The translations under genes were made by a program, and so were the position numbers. A stretch of 29,948 bases of DNA, taken from the IMG/VR virus record IMGVR_UViG_3300022752_000278, positions 1-29,948 of that record; one strand, 5' to 3'. Source of the DNA: a virus. The notes beneath the pieces are model-generated. The model was not told where the DNA came from, did not search any database, and saw nothing but the letters and a program-made list of their open reading frames with translations. Shown one piece after another: positions 21,914-29,948 of the stretch (within the stretch, counting starts at the first letter, position 1; each line of letters begins with the position of its first letter).

Positions 21914-24900
21914 ATGACACAAAAAACAGATTTAAATATTAGTCCATATTATGATGATTTTGATTCTGAAAAAAATTTTTATAAAGTTCTATTTAAACCA
22001 GGGTACCCTGTGCAGGCAAGAGAATTAACAACATTACAATCTCTTCTACAAGATCAGGTAAAATCTTTTGGTAGTCATATATTTAAAGAAGGATCGATGG
22101 TGATTCCTGGAAATATAGCATATGATGGAAATTTTAATTCAGTAAAACTAAATTCAAGTAATTTTGGAGTTGATGTTTCTCTTTATATTGAAAATTTTAT
22201 TGGCAAGAAAGTAACAGGTCAAATATCAGGAACAACTGCAACAATTCAATTTATTGCTTTTCCTGATGATGTTAATGTTGATGACTTAACAATTTATGTC
22301 AAATATATAGATTCTGACAATAATTTCGAATTTAACCCATTCGAGAATGGAGAATCATTAATTGCAGATGAAAATATAACATACGGAAATACTACAATTA
22401 ATGCCGGAACACCATTTGCATCTTTATTGACATCAGATGCAACATCTATAGGTTCTGCAGCATCCATTGGAGATGGTGTATATTTTATTAGAGGATATTT
22501 TGTTAATGTTTCCAAACAAACCATAATATTAGATAATTATACAAATGTACCGTCATATAGAGTTGGATTAAAAATTGATGAGATTATTATTGGAGCAAAG
22601 GATGATTCTTCATTATATGATCCTTCCAAAGGATTCACAAATTATGCTGCACCTGGTGCCGATAGATTTATTATAAATTTAACTCTAATTAAAAAACTAA
22701 TATCAGATAATAATGACACAGACTTTGTTGAATTATTAAGAGTTGAAGATGGGAAAATTAAAATAATTCAGTCAAAAACTCAATACAATATAATTAAAGA
22801 TTATATGGCACAAAGAACATATGATGAATCTGGAGATTATACTGTTTCACCATTTAATGTATCTGTTAATAATTCTCTAAATGATAGATTAGGAAATAAT
22901 GGATTATTTTTTGATACAGAAACAACTGAACAAGATAATAAACCATCCGATGATTTAATGTGTTTGAAAATATCTCCAGGAAAAGCTTATGTTAGGGGGT
23001 ATGATATAGATAAAATTTCAACTACGATTATTGATGTTAATAAATCAAGAGATACTGAATCTATACAAAATGTAAATATTCCTTTCGAAATGGGAAATAT
23101 TTTAAGAGTTAATACCGTATCTGGAACACCAAGGCAAAGATATGTTATAAATTTAAACGATCAACTTGGTGGAATAGGATCGACAATCGGAAATGCAAGA
23201 GTATATAATTTTAATCTTACTGATGCTTCTTATAGTGGAAATGCAACTAATTGGGATTTATATTTGTATGATATTCAGACATATACATCTATCACACTAA
23301 ACTCAGCAATTTCTGATACCGAATTACCAGCAACATCATTTGTAACAGGTAAAAGTAGTGGAGCAAGTGGATTTTCAGTCTCTGCTGGAGGAAACTCTGT
23401 TACAATCAATTTAAGACAAACTTCTGGAACATTTTCAGTCGGAGAACAATTAATTATAAATGGTTTAGATTTTCCAAGATCAATTAAATCTATAATAACA
23501 TATTCATCTGAAGATATTAAATCGGTAAGTCAACCAACTTCAATATCAAACCTTTCTGCAAATTTTAGTGCAAATTGTTTATTAGAAAGATTTAGACTTC
23601 CTAATGGAGTAGTTGGAGCGGCAATATCTAATAATACTTTAAGTAGTCCTGGGAAGGTTTTTACTGGTGTAAAGGTTGGATCAATTATTAGATACCAAAA
23701 TACATCTAATATCAATGAAACATTTAATAGAGTAACTGCAGTATCTCCTACTGGAACATCATTAACAATTTCACCTATATCAAGCGTTTCTGGAATATAT
23801 AGTGGATCAGTCATTGACGGATCTTATAGTAATGTCTTTATCGGTGCCCCTATTATAAGAAATGAAAAATCTGGATTCCTTTATGCAAAATTGCCAGATT
23901 CAAATATTTCTTCATTAAATCTTTCTGATTCTTTATTAACAATTTCTCATCAAGTAACTGGAGAAAGTACAGATGGTAATGGAGTATTGACACTTACACC
24001 AGCGTCAATTATCGGAATTACTAGTGCATTTTTTGCAGCATTTGATGAGGAAAGGTATTCGGTACATTATAGTAATGGAATAACCTCAAAAATAACTTCT
24101 GATCAATTTAATTTAAATTCAGGAACAGTAAATATTAGTGGATTGATTCCTAATCAATCCAATATTGTAGTAAATACTACTTTAATCAAAAACGGAATTC
24201 AAAGTAAAATAAAAATTTATAATAGAAGTAATACTATTTCAATATTTAATTCAAAATATCCACAATCAGGAAGTGGTATTAGTTCATCTATTGCTGATGG
24301 TCTAACATATAATCAATATTATGGATTAAGGGTTCAAGATGAAGAAATATCTTTAAATTATCCTGATGTTGTAAAGATAATATCAGTATATGAATCTTTT
24401 GATTCTTCTGCACCGGTTTTAGATAAAATTCAATTTAGTTCAAATGCAATAGTATCAACAAATTCAATTATAGGAGAAGATATTTTCGGAAACAAAAGCA
24501 AAGCAATTGCAAGGGTTGTATCAAAACCTTCTACAGATGTTTTGGGTATTGTATATTTAAATTCTGAAAGATTTTTAGAATCAGAATCAGTAACATTTTC
24601 TGAATCAAATATAATAACAGAAATACAAAATATTACTTTAGGAAAATATAAAGATATTACAAATTTATTTACTCTCAATAAAGGACAAAAAAATCAATAT
24701 TATGATTATTCTAAAATTATTAGAAATAAAGGAACCACAGAACCATCTAAACAGTTATTAATTGTATTTGATTATTATTCAATACCATCAAATGATTCTG
24801 GAGATGTTTTTACAGTTTTAAGTTATGATAAAGAAAGATTTACTCATGATATTCCTTCCATTGGACCTAATTTGGTAAGATCTTCCGATACACTAGATTT

Positions 24901-27900
24901 TAGACCAAGAGTTCCAATATTTTCTTCAGTTAATTCTTCACCTTTTGATTTTTCATCTAGAGATTTTATTACTGATTTACAACCAAAAACAATCTTAGCA
25001 CCAAATGAGAGTTCATTGCTTGGATACGAATACTATTTGGCAAGAATTGATAAATTATATTTGGACAAAATTGGAAATTTTATATTAGAAAAGGGAACAT
25101 CATCAAAAACTCCAAAGGCTCCGAACAAAAATGATGCTGTAATGGAAATTGCAACAATCAAATTACCACCATATCTTTATAATCCAGCAAATGCTATTGT
25201 GACTTTAATGGATAATAGAAGATATACAATGAGAGATATTGGATTAATTGAAGATAGGGTTCAAAATCTGGAAAGAGTAACATCATTATCACTACTTGAA
25301 GTTAATACTCAGTCTTTGCAGATTCAAGACTCTGAAGGAAATAATAGATTTAAGAGTGGATTTTTTGTAGATGATTTTAAAAATTACGAATTAATTAATA
25401 AACAACTATCGGATATTAGAGTCAATACTGCAGCAAATGAACTAACTCCTGTTTTAAGTCGAAATTCTTTAAAATCTCAAATTGCTCCAGCGATTTCTAT
25501 TATTGATGAGGAGTTAGATTTATCGCAAAATTTTGAATTATTGGATTCTAATGTTCAAAAAACAGGAAAAGCAGTAACTCTTAAATATACATCAGTTGGG
25601 TGGATAGAACAAGCATTTGCAACAAAAGTTGAAAATGTAAATCCATTTAATGTAATTGTATATAATGGAGATATTAAATTAAATCCAGAAATTGATAATT
25701 GGGTCAGAACAGTTCAACTTCCCGATAATAATATTTCAATAACATTAAACTCAAGCAGGACTCTTACTAATAATTTAGTAAGCAATGTTTCTGTCGATTT
25801 AACTCCAATCCAAACTCAATCTGGTGAAGTTTCTTATGTCGATATTGCTTTACCTGGTAGAGGGGGAGAGGAAGAAGTTCAAAGTATTCAATCATTTATA
25901 ACATCATCATCCTCATCCAACACATCATCTAATACTACTTCAAATGCAGTTTCTGATACTGTAAGTGATACTGATACAACGATAAGAAATGTTTTAATTT
26001 CTTCATCTGGAGAATCATTTATGAGGTCCAGAAATACTGGATTTTCTGCATCTAATTTGAAACCATCTACACAATTTTATCAATTTCTTGATGGAAATAG
26101 TGGTGTTGATTTTATTCCAAAACTAGTCGAAATATCAAATTCTAAAACATTAGAAAATTACGGAGCCTCTGGAGCATTTTCGATTGGTGAGACTGTTATT
26201 GGTACATATGGGGGAAATAATTTAATTTCATTTAGAATTGCATCTCCTGATCATAAATATGGAAAGTATAATTCACCTTCTACAAAATATACAATAAATC
26301 CTTATGTTAAATCAGAATCTATACCATCTTCATACAATCAATCCTCAAAAATTTTAAATATTGATACTATTTCATTATCTGAAGAAGCTCAAGGAAAATA
26401 TTCGGGATATTTGATTAGTGGTATGCAATTAGTTGGACAGACAAGTGGTGCAGTAGCATATGTAAAAGATCTTAGATTAATTTCTGATAATTTTGGAGAT
26501 TTACTTGGAGCATTCTTTATTAGAGATCCAAATTCAATCCCAACACCAACCGTTAGAATATCTACAGGAACTAAAACATTCAAACTATCTTCAAGTTCGA
26601 CAAATAGTCCAGGTCTTCCTGGAAGTTCAAGTACTTCTTCTGCAGAAACAAATTATAATTCAGATGGTACTTTAGAGCAGTGGGAAAATACAGTTACTGC
26701 AACAAGTAATAATTTAACTACAAATACCATAACAAATTTAACCACAAATACTACAACTTCTACTACAACAGTAAATACACATACAAAAACAGTAATAGCA
26801 AGATTTGTTGACCCTCTTGCACAATCATTTGTTGTCGGCGGGAATGTAGAAGCACCATCACCAACATCAACAACCGACGATGTAAATGGTGCATTTTTAA
26901 CTGCGGTAGACTTATTTTTTGCTGCAAAAGATGATGGAAATGCTCCTGTAAAGGTTGAGATACGAACAGTTGAGTTAGGGACACCAACAAGAATTGTAAT
27001 TGGAAATTCTGTTACATTAAGACCATCTGAGGTTAGTATTTCTGATGATGCATCAATTGCAACGAAAGTAACTTTCGAAGAACCAATTTATTTACCACCA
27101 GGAAGAGAATATGCCGTTGTAATTATTTCAGAAAATAGTGATAAGTATGAAATGTGGACTGCTGTTATGGGTGAAAAAACTGTAAATACAAAACAACTTC
27201 CTGATGCAGACTCAGTATTATATTCAAAACAATTTTCAATGGGAAGTTTGTTTAAATCACAAAATGGTTCAATATGGACTGCAAGTCAAGACCAAGATTT
27301 AAAATTTAAACTTTATAAAGCAAATTTCACATCTCCAACAGGGACTGCATTTTTCTATAATCCAACATTAAATGAAAGTAATGGATATGTTAAAATATTA
27401 GGAAATAATCCAATTACAACAATTTCTAGAACAGCAACACTTGGAATTACAACAATAACAAATTCAACTTTAATTTCCGATTTTGGTAAGGGTAGAAAAA
27501 TTGTAGATGCCACGAAGAGTTATGTTTATGGTAATGTAATTGGAACTGGAAGTTCTGTATCGGCAGTAGGATTAACTACTGGAGGAAGTAATTATGTAAC
27601 AGATTCTAGTGTAAATACTTATAATATTACCGGAAATGGTTCTGGTCTTGTTTTGAATATTACAGCATCTTCTGTTGGAATAATTACAGGAACACCAATT
27701 ATTGTAAATCCAGGAAATGGATATTCTGTTGGAGATATTGTTGGAATTGTAACTGCCACTGTTGGCACAGGATCTTCAGTTCGTGGTAGAGATGCAAGAA
27801 TTACAATTTCGTCAATTTCTGGATTAGATACATTATATCTTGGAAATGTTCAGGGAGGTTCTTTCACTACTGGATCTTTATTAAATTATTATAATAATTC

Positions 27901-29299
27901 CGGAACAATAGTTTCTCTTGCAAATACATCAATTCGTAGTTATTCAAGCTCAACAAATGCTTATATGAGAGTTAGGCATTTTAATCACGGGATGTATTCA
28001 AATACTAATAAGGTCAGACTTAGTAATGTTGAGTCTAATACGGCACCTGTTCCTTTAGTTTCTTCATTAACTTCTTCATCTACATCTATTTTTGTTGCAG
28101 TTGGGGATACTTCAAACTTTGCAACATTTGAGGGTGTTTCCGTAAGTGCAAATAATCCTGGTTATGTAAAAATTGGAAATGAGATTATTAGTTATCAAGG
28201 AGTTGGAAGCGGATCTCTAACAGTCATTTCTAGATCTATTGATTCGACAATTCCAATTGATCACGATAAATCTAGTTTAGTATATAAGTACGAATTAAAT
28301 GGTGTTTCTTTAAGGAGAATTAATAAAACTCATGATATTAGTGATTTTGATATTGGTATGGATCAATACTATATTGAAATAGATAGAAGTACTGGTGGAA
28401 TAGACAGAAGTATAGATGGAATTCCTACATCAATGCCACAGTTACAATTCACATCTGAAGCAACTTTGGGTGGTTCTAAAGTTCTTGCAACAGAAAATAT
28501 TCTCTACAGTTCTATAGTGCCAACATATGATCTTATTACTCCAGGATCAAAAACATCAGTTTCTGCTAACATTAGATCTGTAACTGGAACAAGTGTTGAT
28601 GGAAGTGAAACATCATTTTTGGATAGTGGATTTGAACCAATTCAATTAAATTCATTAAATGCTTTAAAATCAGTAAGACTTGTTTGTTCTAAAGAAAATG
28701 AAACAGAGTATTTAAGTGGTCTTGCTAGAAATAAATCTTTCACTACAGGAATTACATTAAGTTCAACAGACCCAAATTTATCTCCAATAATTTATCTAGA
28801 TACAGCATTCACCGAATTTATTTCAAGTCGTTTAAATAGTCCTATTTCAGATTATTCATCAGATAATAGAAGTAACTCAATATTAAGTGATCCACACGCT
28901 GCAGTTTATGTTTCAAAAGCGGTCAAATTAGTTCAACCCGCAACCTCTCTAAAGGTTATTCTATCAGTATATCGTCATGAATCTGCCGATTTTAGAGTTC
29001 TTTATAGTTTATCTCGCCCAGATTCTAGTGAGATTGATCAATCATTTGAACTCTTTCCTGGATATGATAATTTAACATATACCACTGCTGCAGGATATTC
29101 TGTTTTAGATTCTTCTAAAAATAGTGGAAGACCAGACACTTTTGTATCTTCAAGTGTTGATAATCAATTTAAAGAATATGAATTTACTGCAGATAATCTT
29201 AGTTTATTTAATGGATATGTTATTAAAATAGTAATGTCTGGAACTAATCAGGCATATCCCCCAAGAATCAAAGAACTTAGAACAATTGCAATAAGATGA
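21914..29299 (+). CDS. Large DUF4815-type virion structural protein
   Basis: A 2461-residue protein. Residues about 1-1180 match the DUF4815 pattern: NISPYYDDFDSEKNFYKVLF, PGYPVQARELTTLQSLLQDQ, then GPNLVRSSDTLDFRPRVP and RRYTMRDIGLIEDRVQNLE. A Ser/Thr/Asn-rich linker follows at about 1330-1360 and a second at about 1590-1625. Next comes the DPLAQSF segment (1633-1639) with VDLFFAAKDDGNAPVKVEIR, a receptor- or fibre-associated beta domain common in cyanophage structural proteins. A GGSNY/GNGYS repeat unit lies near 1880-1930. By position it could replace T4 gp10 or act as a tail-fibre connector; I do not assign a T4 number. The stop overlaps the next start (ATGA). Confidence 0.85.
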   Translation: MTQKTDLNISPYYDDFDSEKNFYKVLFKPGYPVQARELTTLQSLLQDQVKSFGSHIFKEGSMVIPGNIAYDGNFNSVKLNSSNFGVDVSLYIENFIGKKVTGQISGTTATIQFIAFPDDVNVDDLTIYVKYIDSDNNFEFNPFENGESLIADENITYGNTTINAGTPFASLLTSDATSIGSAASIGDGVYFIRGYFVNVSKQTIILDNYTNVPSYRVGLKIDEIIIGAKDDSSLYDPSKGFTNYAAPGADRFIINLTLIKKLISDNNDTDFVELLRVEDGKIKIIQSKTQYNIIKDYMAQRTYDESGDYTVSPFNVSVNNSLNDRLGNNGLFFDTETTEQDNKPSDDLMCLKISPGKAYVRGYDIDKISTTIIDVNKSRDTESIQNVNIPFEMGNILRVNTVSGTPRQRYVINLNDQLGGIGSTIGNARVYNFNLTDASYSGNATNWDLYLYDIQTYTSITLNSAISDTELPATSFVTGKSSGASGFSVSAGGNSVTINLRQTSGTFSVGEQLIINGLDFPRSIKSIITYSSEDIKSVSQPTSISNLSANFSANCLLERFRLPNGVVGAAISNNTLSSPGKVFTGVKVGSIIRYQNTSNINETFNRVTAVSPTGTSLTISPISSVSGIYSGSVIDGSYSNVFIGAPIIRNEKSGFLYAKLPDSNISSLNLSDSLLTISHQVTGESTDGNGVLTLTPASIIGITSAFFAAFDEERYSVHYSNGITSKITSDQFNLNSGTVNISGLIPNQSNIVVNTTLIKNGIQSKIKIYNRSNTISIFNSKYPQSGSGISSSIADGLTYNQYYGLRVQDEEISLNYPDVVKIISVYESFDSSAPVLDKIQFSSNAIVSTNSIIGEDIFGNKSKAIARVVSKPSTDVLGIVYLNSERFLESESVTFSESNIITEIQNITLGKYKDITNLFTLNKGQKNQYYDYSKIIRNKGTTEPSKQLLIVFDYYSIPSNDSGDVFTVLSYDKERFTHDIPSIGPNLVRSSDTLDFRPRVPIFSSVNSSPFDFSSRDFITDLQPKTILAPNESSLLGYEYYLARIDKLYLDKIGNFILEKGTSSKTPKAPNKNDAVMEIATIKLPPYLYNPANAIVTLMDNRRYTMRDIGLIEDRVQNLERVTSLSLLEVNTQSLQIQDSEGNNRFKSGFFVDDFKNYELINKQLSDIRVNTAANELTPVLSRNSLKSQIAPAISIIDEELDLSQNFELLDSNVQKTGKAVTLKYTSVGWIEQAFATKVENVNPFNVIVYNGDIKLNPEIDNWVRTVQLPDNNISITLNSSRTLTNNLVSNVSVDLTPIQTQSGEVSYVDIALPGRGGEEEVQSIQSFITSSSSSNTSSNTTSNAVSDTVSDTDTTIRNVLISSSGESFMRSRNTGFSASNLKPSTQFYQFLDGNSGVDFIPKLVEISNSKTLENYGASGAFSIGETVIGTYGGNNLISFRIASPDHKYGKYNSPSTKYTINPYVKSESIPSSYNQSSKILNIDTISLSEEAQGKYSGYLISGMQLVGQTSGAVAYVKDLRLISDNFGDLLGAFFIRDPNSIPTPTVRISTGTKTFKLSSSSTNSPGLPGSSSTSSAETNYNSDGTLEQWENTVTATSNNLTTNTITNLTTNTTTSTTTVNTHTKTVIARFVDPLAQSFVVGGNVEAPSPTSTTDDVNGAFLTAVDLFFAAKDDGNAPVKVEIRTVELGTPTRIVIGNSVTLRPSEVSISDDASIATKVTFEEPIYLPPGREYAVVIISENSDKYEMWTAVMGEKTVNTKQLPDADSVLYSKQFSMGSLFKSQNGSIWTASQDQDLKFKLYKANFTSPTGTAFFYNPTLNESNGYVKILGNNPITTISRTATLGITTITNSTLISDFGKGRKIVDATKSYVYGNVIGTGSSVSAVGLTTGGSNYVTDSSVNTYNITGNGSGLVLNITASSVGIITGTPIIVNPGNGYSVGDIVGIVTATVGTGSSVRGRDARITISSISGLDTLYLGNVQGGSFTTGSLLNYYNNSGTIVSLANTSIRSYSSSTNAYMRVRHFNHGMYSNTNKVRLSNVESNTAPVPLVSSLTSSSTSIFVAVGDTSNFATFEGVSVSANNPGYVKIGNEIISYQGVGSGSLTVISRSIDSTIPIDHDKSSLVYKYELNGVSLRRINKTHDISDFDIGMDQYYIEIDRSTGGIDRSIDGIPTSMPQLQFTSEATLGGSKVLATENILYSSIVPTYDLITPGSKTSVSANIRSVTGTSVDGSETSFLDSGFEPIQLNSLNALKSVRLVCSKENETEYLSGLARNKSFTTGITLSSTDPNLSPIIYLDTAFTEFISSRLNSPISDYSSDNRSNSILSDPHAAVYVSKAVKLVQPATSLKVILSVYRHESADFRVLYSLSRPDSSEIDQSFELFPGYDNLTYTTAAGYSVLDSSKNSGRPDTFVSSSVDNQFKEYEFTADNLSLFNGYVIKIVMSGTNQAYPPRIKELRTIAIR

Positions 29300-29496
29300 T
29301 AAGAGTAAAGGGTCACCAAAATCTTTATAGAGATGAAAATAGTGGTGCAATAGTAAATTGCGATTCTGTTGCATATAATCAATATCTAAATACTTTACAT
29401 AATAAAGATTTTCAAAAAAAAGAACTTGATAAAATGAAACAGGATATTGATGAAATTAAAACATTATTAAAGGAGTTGATTAATGGATCCAAATGA
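29296..29496 (+). CDS. Small conserved phage protein with coiled coil
   Basis: A 66-residue protein. The first half, MIRVKGHQNLYRDENSGAIV, resembles a short conserved ORF found after large structural genes in cyanophages. The second half (QKKELDKMKQDIDEIKTLLKELI) is a clear amphipathic heptad helix, likely a coiled coil. It is translationally coupled to the DUF4815 gene by an ATGA overlap, so a role as a partner or chaperone of that protein is plausible (inference). Confidence 0.8.
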   Translation: MIRVKGHQNLYRDENSGAIVNCDSVAYNQYLNTLHNKDFQKKELDKMKQDIDEIKTLLKELINGSK

Positions 29497-29659
29497 AATT
29501 GAATTAAAAACTATTAATAAGTTATTTGAATACGAAAAACAAACTAGAATAATTGATAATTTAAATGAGGATCAATTAAAAATTTTTTGTAGATTATATT
29601 GTAAATTATATTTGAAACAACAGGAGACTATTTCTTTTCTTGGATTTAATCCTTTATAA
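29483..29659 (+). CDS. Small helical hypothetical protein
   Basis: A 58-residue ORF, MDPNEIELKTINKLF..., overlapping the preceding gene by 14 bases. It has a good Shine-Dalgarno (AGGAG, 29471-29475) 7 bases before the ATG. The composition (NLNEDQLKIFCRLYCKLYLKQQ) suggests two helices with a pair of Cys. Function unknown. The stop lies inside the next late promoter. Confidence 0.7.
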   Translation: MDPNEIELKTINKLFEYEKQTRIIDNLNEDQLKIFCRLYCKLYLKQQETISFLGFNPL

Positions 29660-29662
29660 ATA
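29655..29662 (+). promoter_or_regulatory. T4-type late promoter before the last gene
   Basis: TATAAATA 24 bases before the ATG at 29687, overlapping the stop of the 58-residue gene. Confidence 0.7.
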
Positions 29663-29686
29663 TGTTTAAGGAATACATAACAAAAA

Positions 29687-29948
29687 ATGTCAATATATGT
29701 ATCTAACATAGTAATTGAACAAGGATTTTCATTCAAAACTTTTTTTGAGTTAGTTAATCCAAAAACAGATTCTGAACTTGATTTGACAGGTAGTTCAGTA
29801 GAATCAAAGATTAGGAAAAACTATGGAAATTCGGCATATGTATCATTTGCATCTAGTATTATACTTCCAGCAACTTCTGGAATTATTTCATTAGCATTAA
29901 CTGCAAATCAAACAACAACATTGACTCCAGGAAGATATGTTTATGATG
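29687..29948 (+). CDS. Virion structural protein, 3' truncated by window end
   Basis: The first 87 residues are visible (MSIYVSNIVIEQGFSFKTFF...), and the frame is open to the edge. The pattern is a strand with IVIEQG, then DLTGSSVESKIRKNYG, SGIISLALTANQT and a closing PGRYVYD. It matches a beta-sandwich module frequent in phage and cyanophage virion proteins: 'LDLTG..V.S.IRK' followed by 'I.L..T...T..L..G.YVYD'. It probably encodes another baseplate or fibre-associated protein expressed from the late promoter at 29655. The full domain content is outside the window. Confidence 0.75.
   Translation, partial: MSIYVSNIVIEQGFSFKTFFELVNPKTDSELDLTGSSVESKIRKNYGNSAYVSFASSIILPATSGIISLALTANQTTTLTPGRYVYD

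Overview
This window looks like part of the genome of a T4-like myovirus infecting marine picocyanobacteria (a Synechococcus or Prochlorococcus cyanophage). The evidence is a baseplate block in T4 order (gp25-like, gp6-like, a giant gp7-like protein, gp8-like, then a DUF4815 structural protein), T4-type late promoters (TATAAATA) just upstream of several of these genes, a phage-type S-adenosylmethionine decarboxylase (speD), and many tiny plus-strand ORFs of the kind cyanophages carry. No host housekeeping gene, tRNA, integrase, IS element or CRISPR array was seen. All genes supported here lie on the plus strand.

Layout. Positions 1-1750 have intermediate GC and hold small, mostly acidic genes. 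Two of them are near-identical copies of a 55-residue protein (37-204 and 967-1134). The second copy ends a translationally coupled three-gene unit (597-1134), which is preceded by an elaborately structured leader RNA (471-571). Positions 1750-3950 are GC-rich and hold an array of small genes. Most have their own unit: a G/C hairpin, a sigma70-like -10 box and an A/C-rich leader with no Shine-Dalgarno sequence. Composition drops abruptly to AT-rich at about 3960-4060. From 4114 to 6121 come an AbrB-like small protein, a strong consensus promoter, a glycosyltransferase-like gene, three overlapping small genes, speD and a 58-residue gene. From 6152 to the end lies the AT-rich virion block. One gene in it is 11.9 kb and another 7.4 kb. 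The final gene runs off the window.

How it works together (partly inference). The left array looks like early, individually promoted phage genes of unknown function, plausibly host-takeover or anti-defence accessories. speD and the glycosyltransferase-like gene are auxiliary genes. The right block encodes baseplate wedge and tail-tip structural proteins, with late promoters at 6123, 20327 and 29655. The Gly-rich beta repeat 'GGSGY' recurs in the gp7-like, gp8-like and DUF4815 proteins, which suggests a shared folding module.

There is no gene-free stretch over 300 bases. The longest gaps are 417-596 (promoter plus structured RNA) and 3919-4113 (two hairpins and AT-rich sequence). The most interesting candidate is the leader at 471-595: a 10-bp closing stem encloses further hairpins, and the 3' strand of that stem can instead pair with the Shine-Dalgarno sequence of the downstream gene. 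That is the layout of a translational RNA switch.
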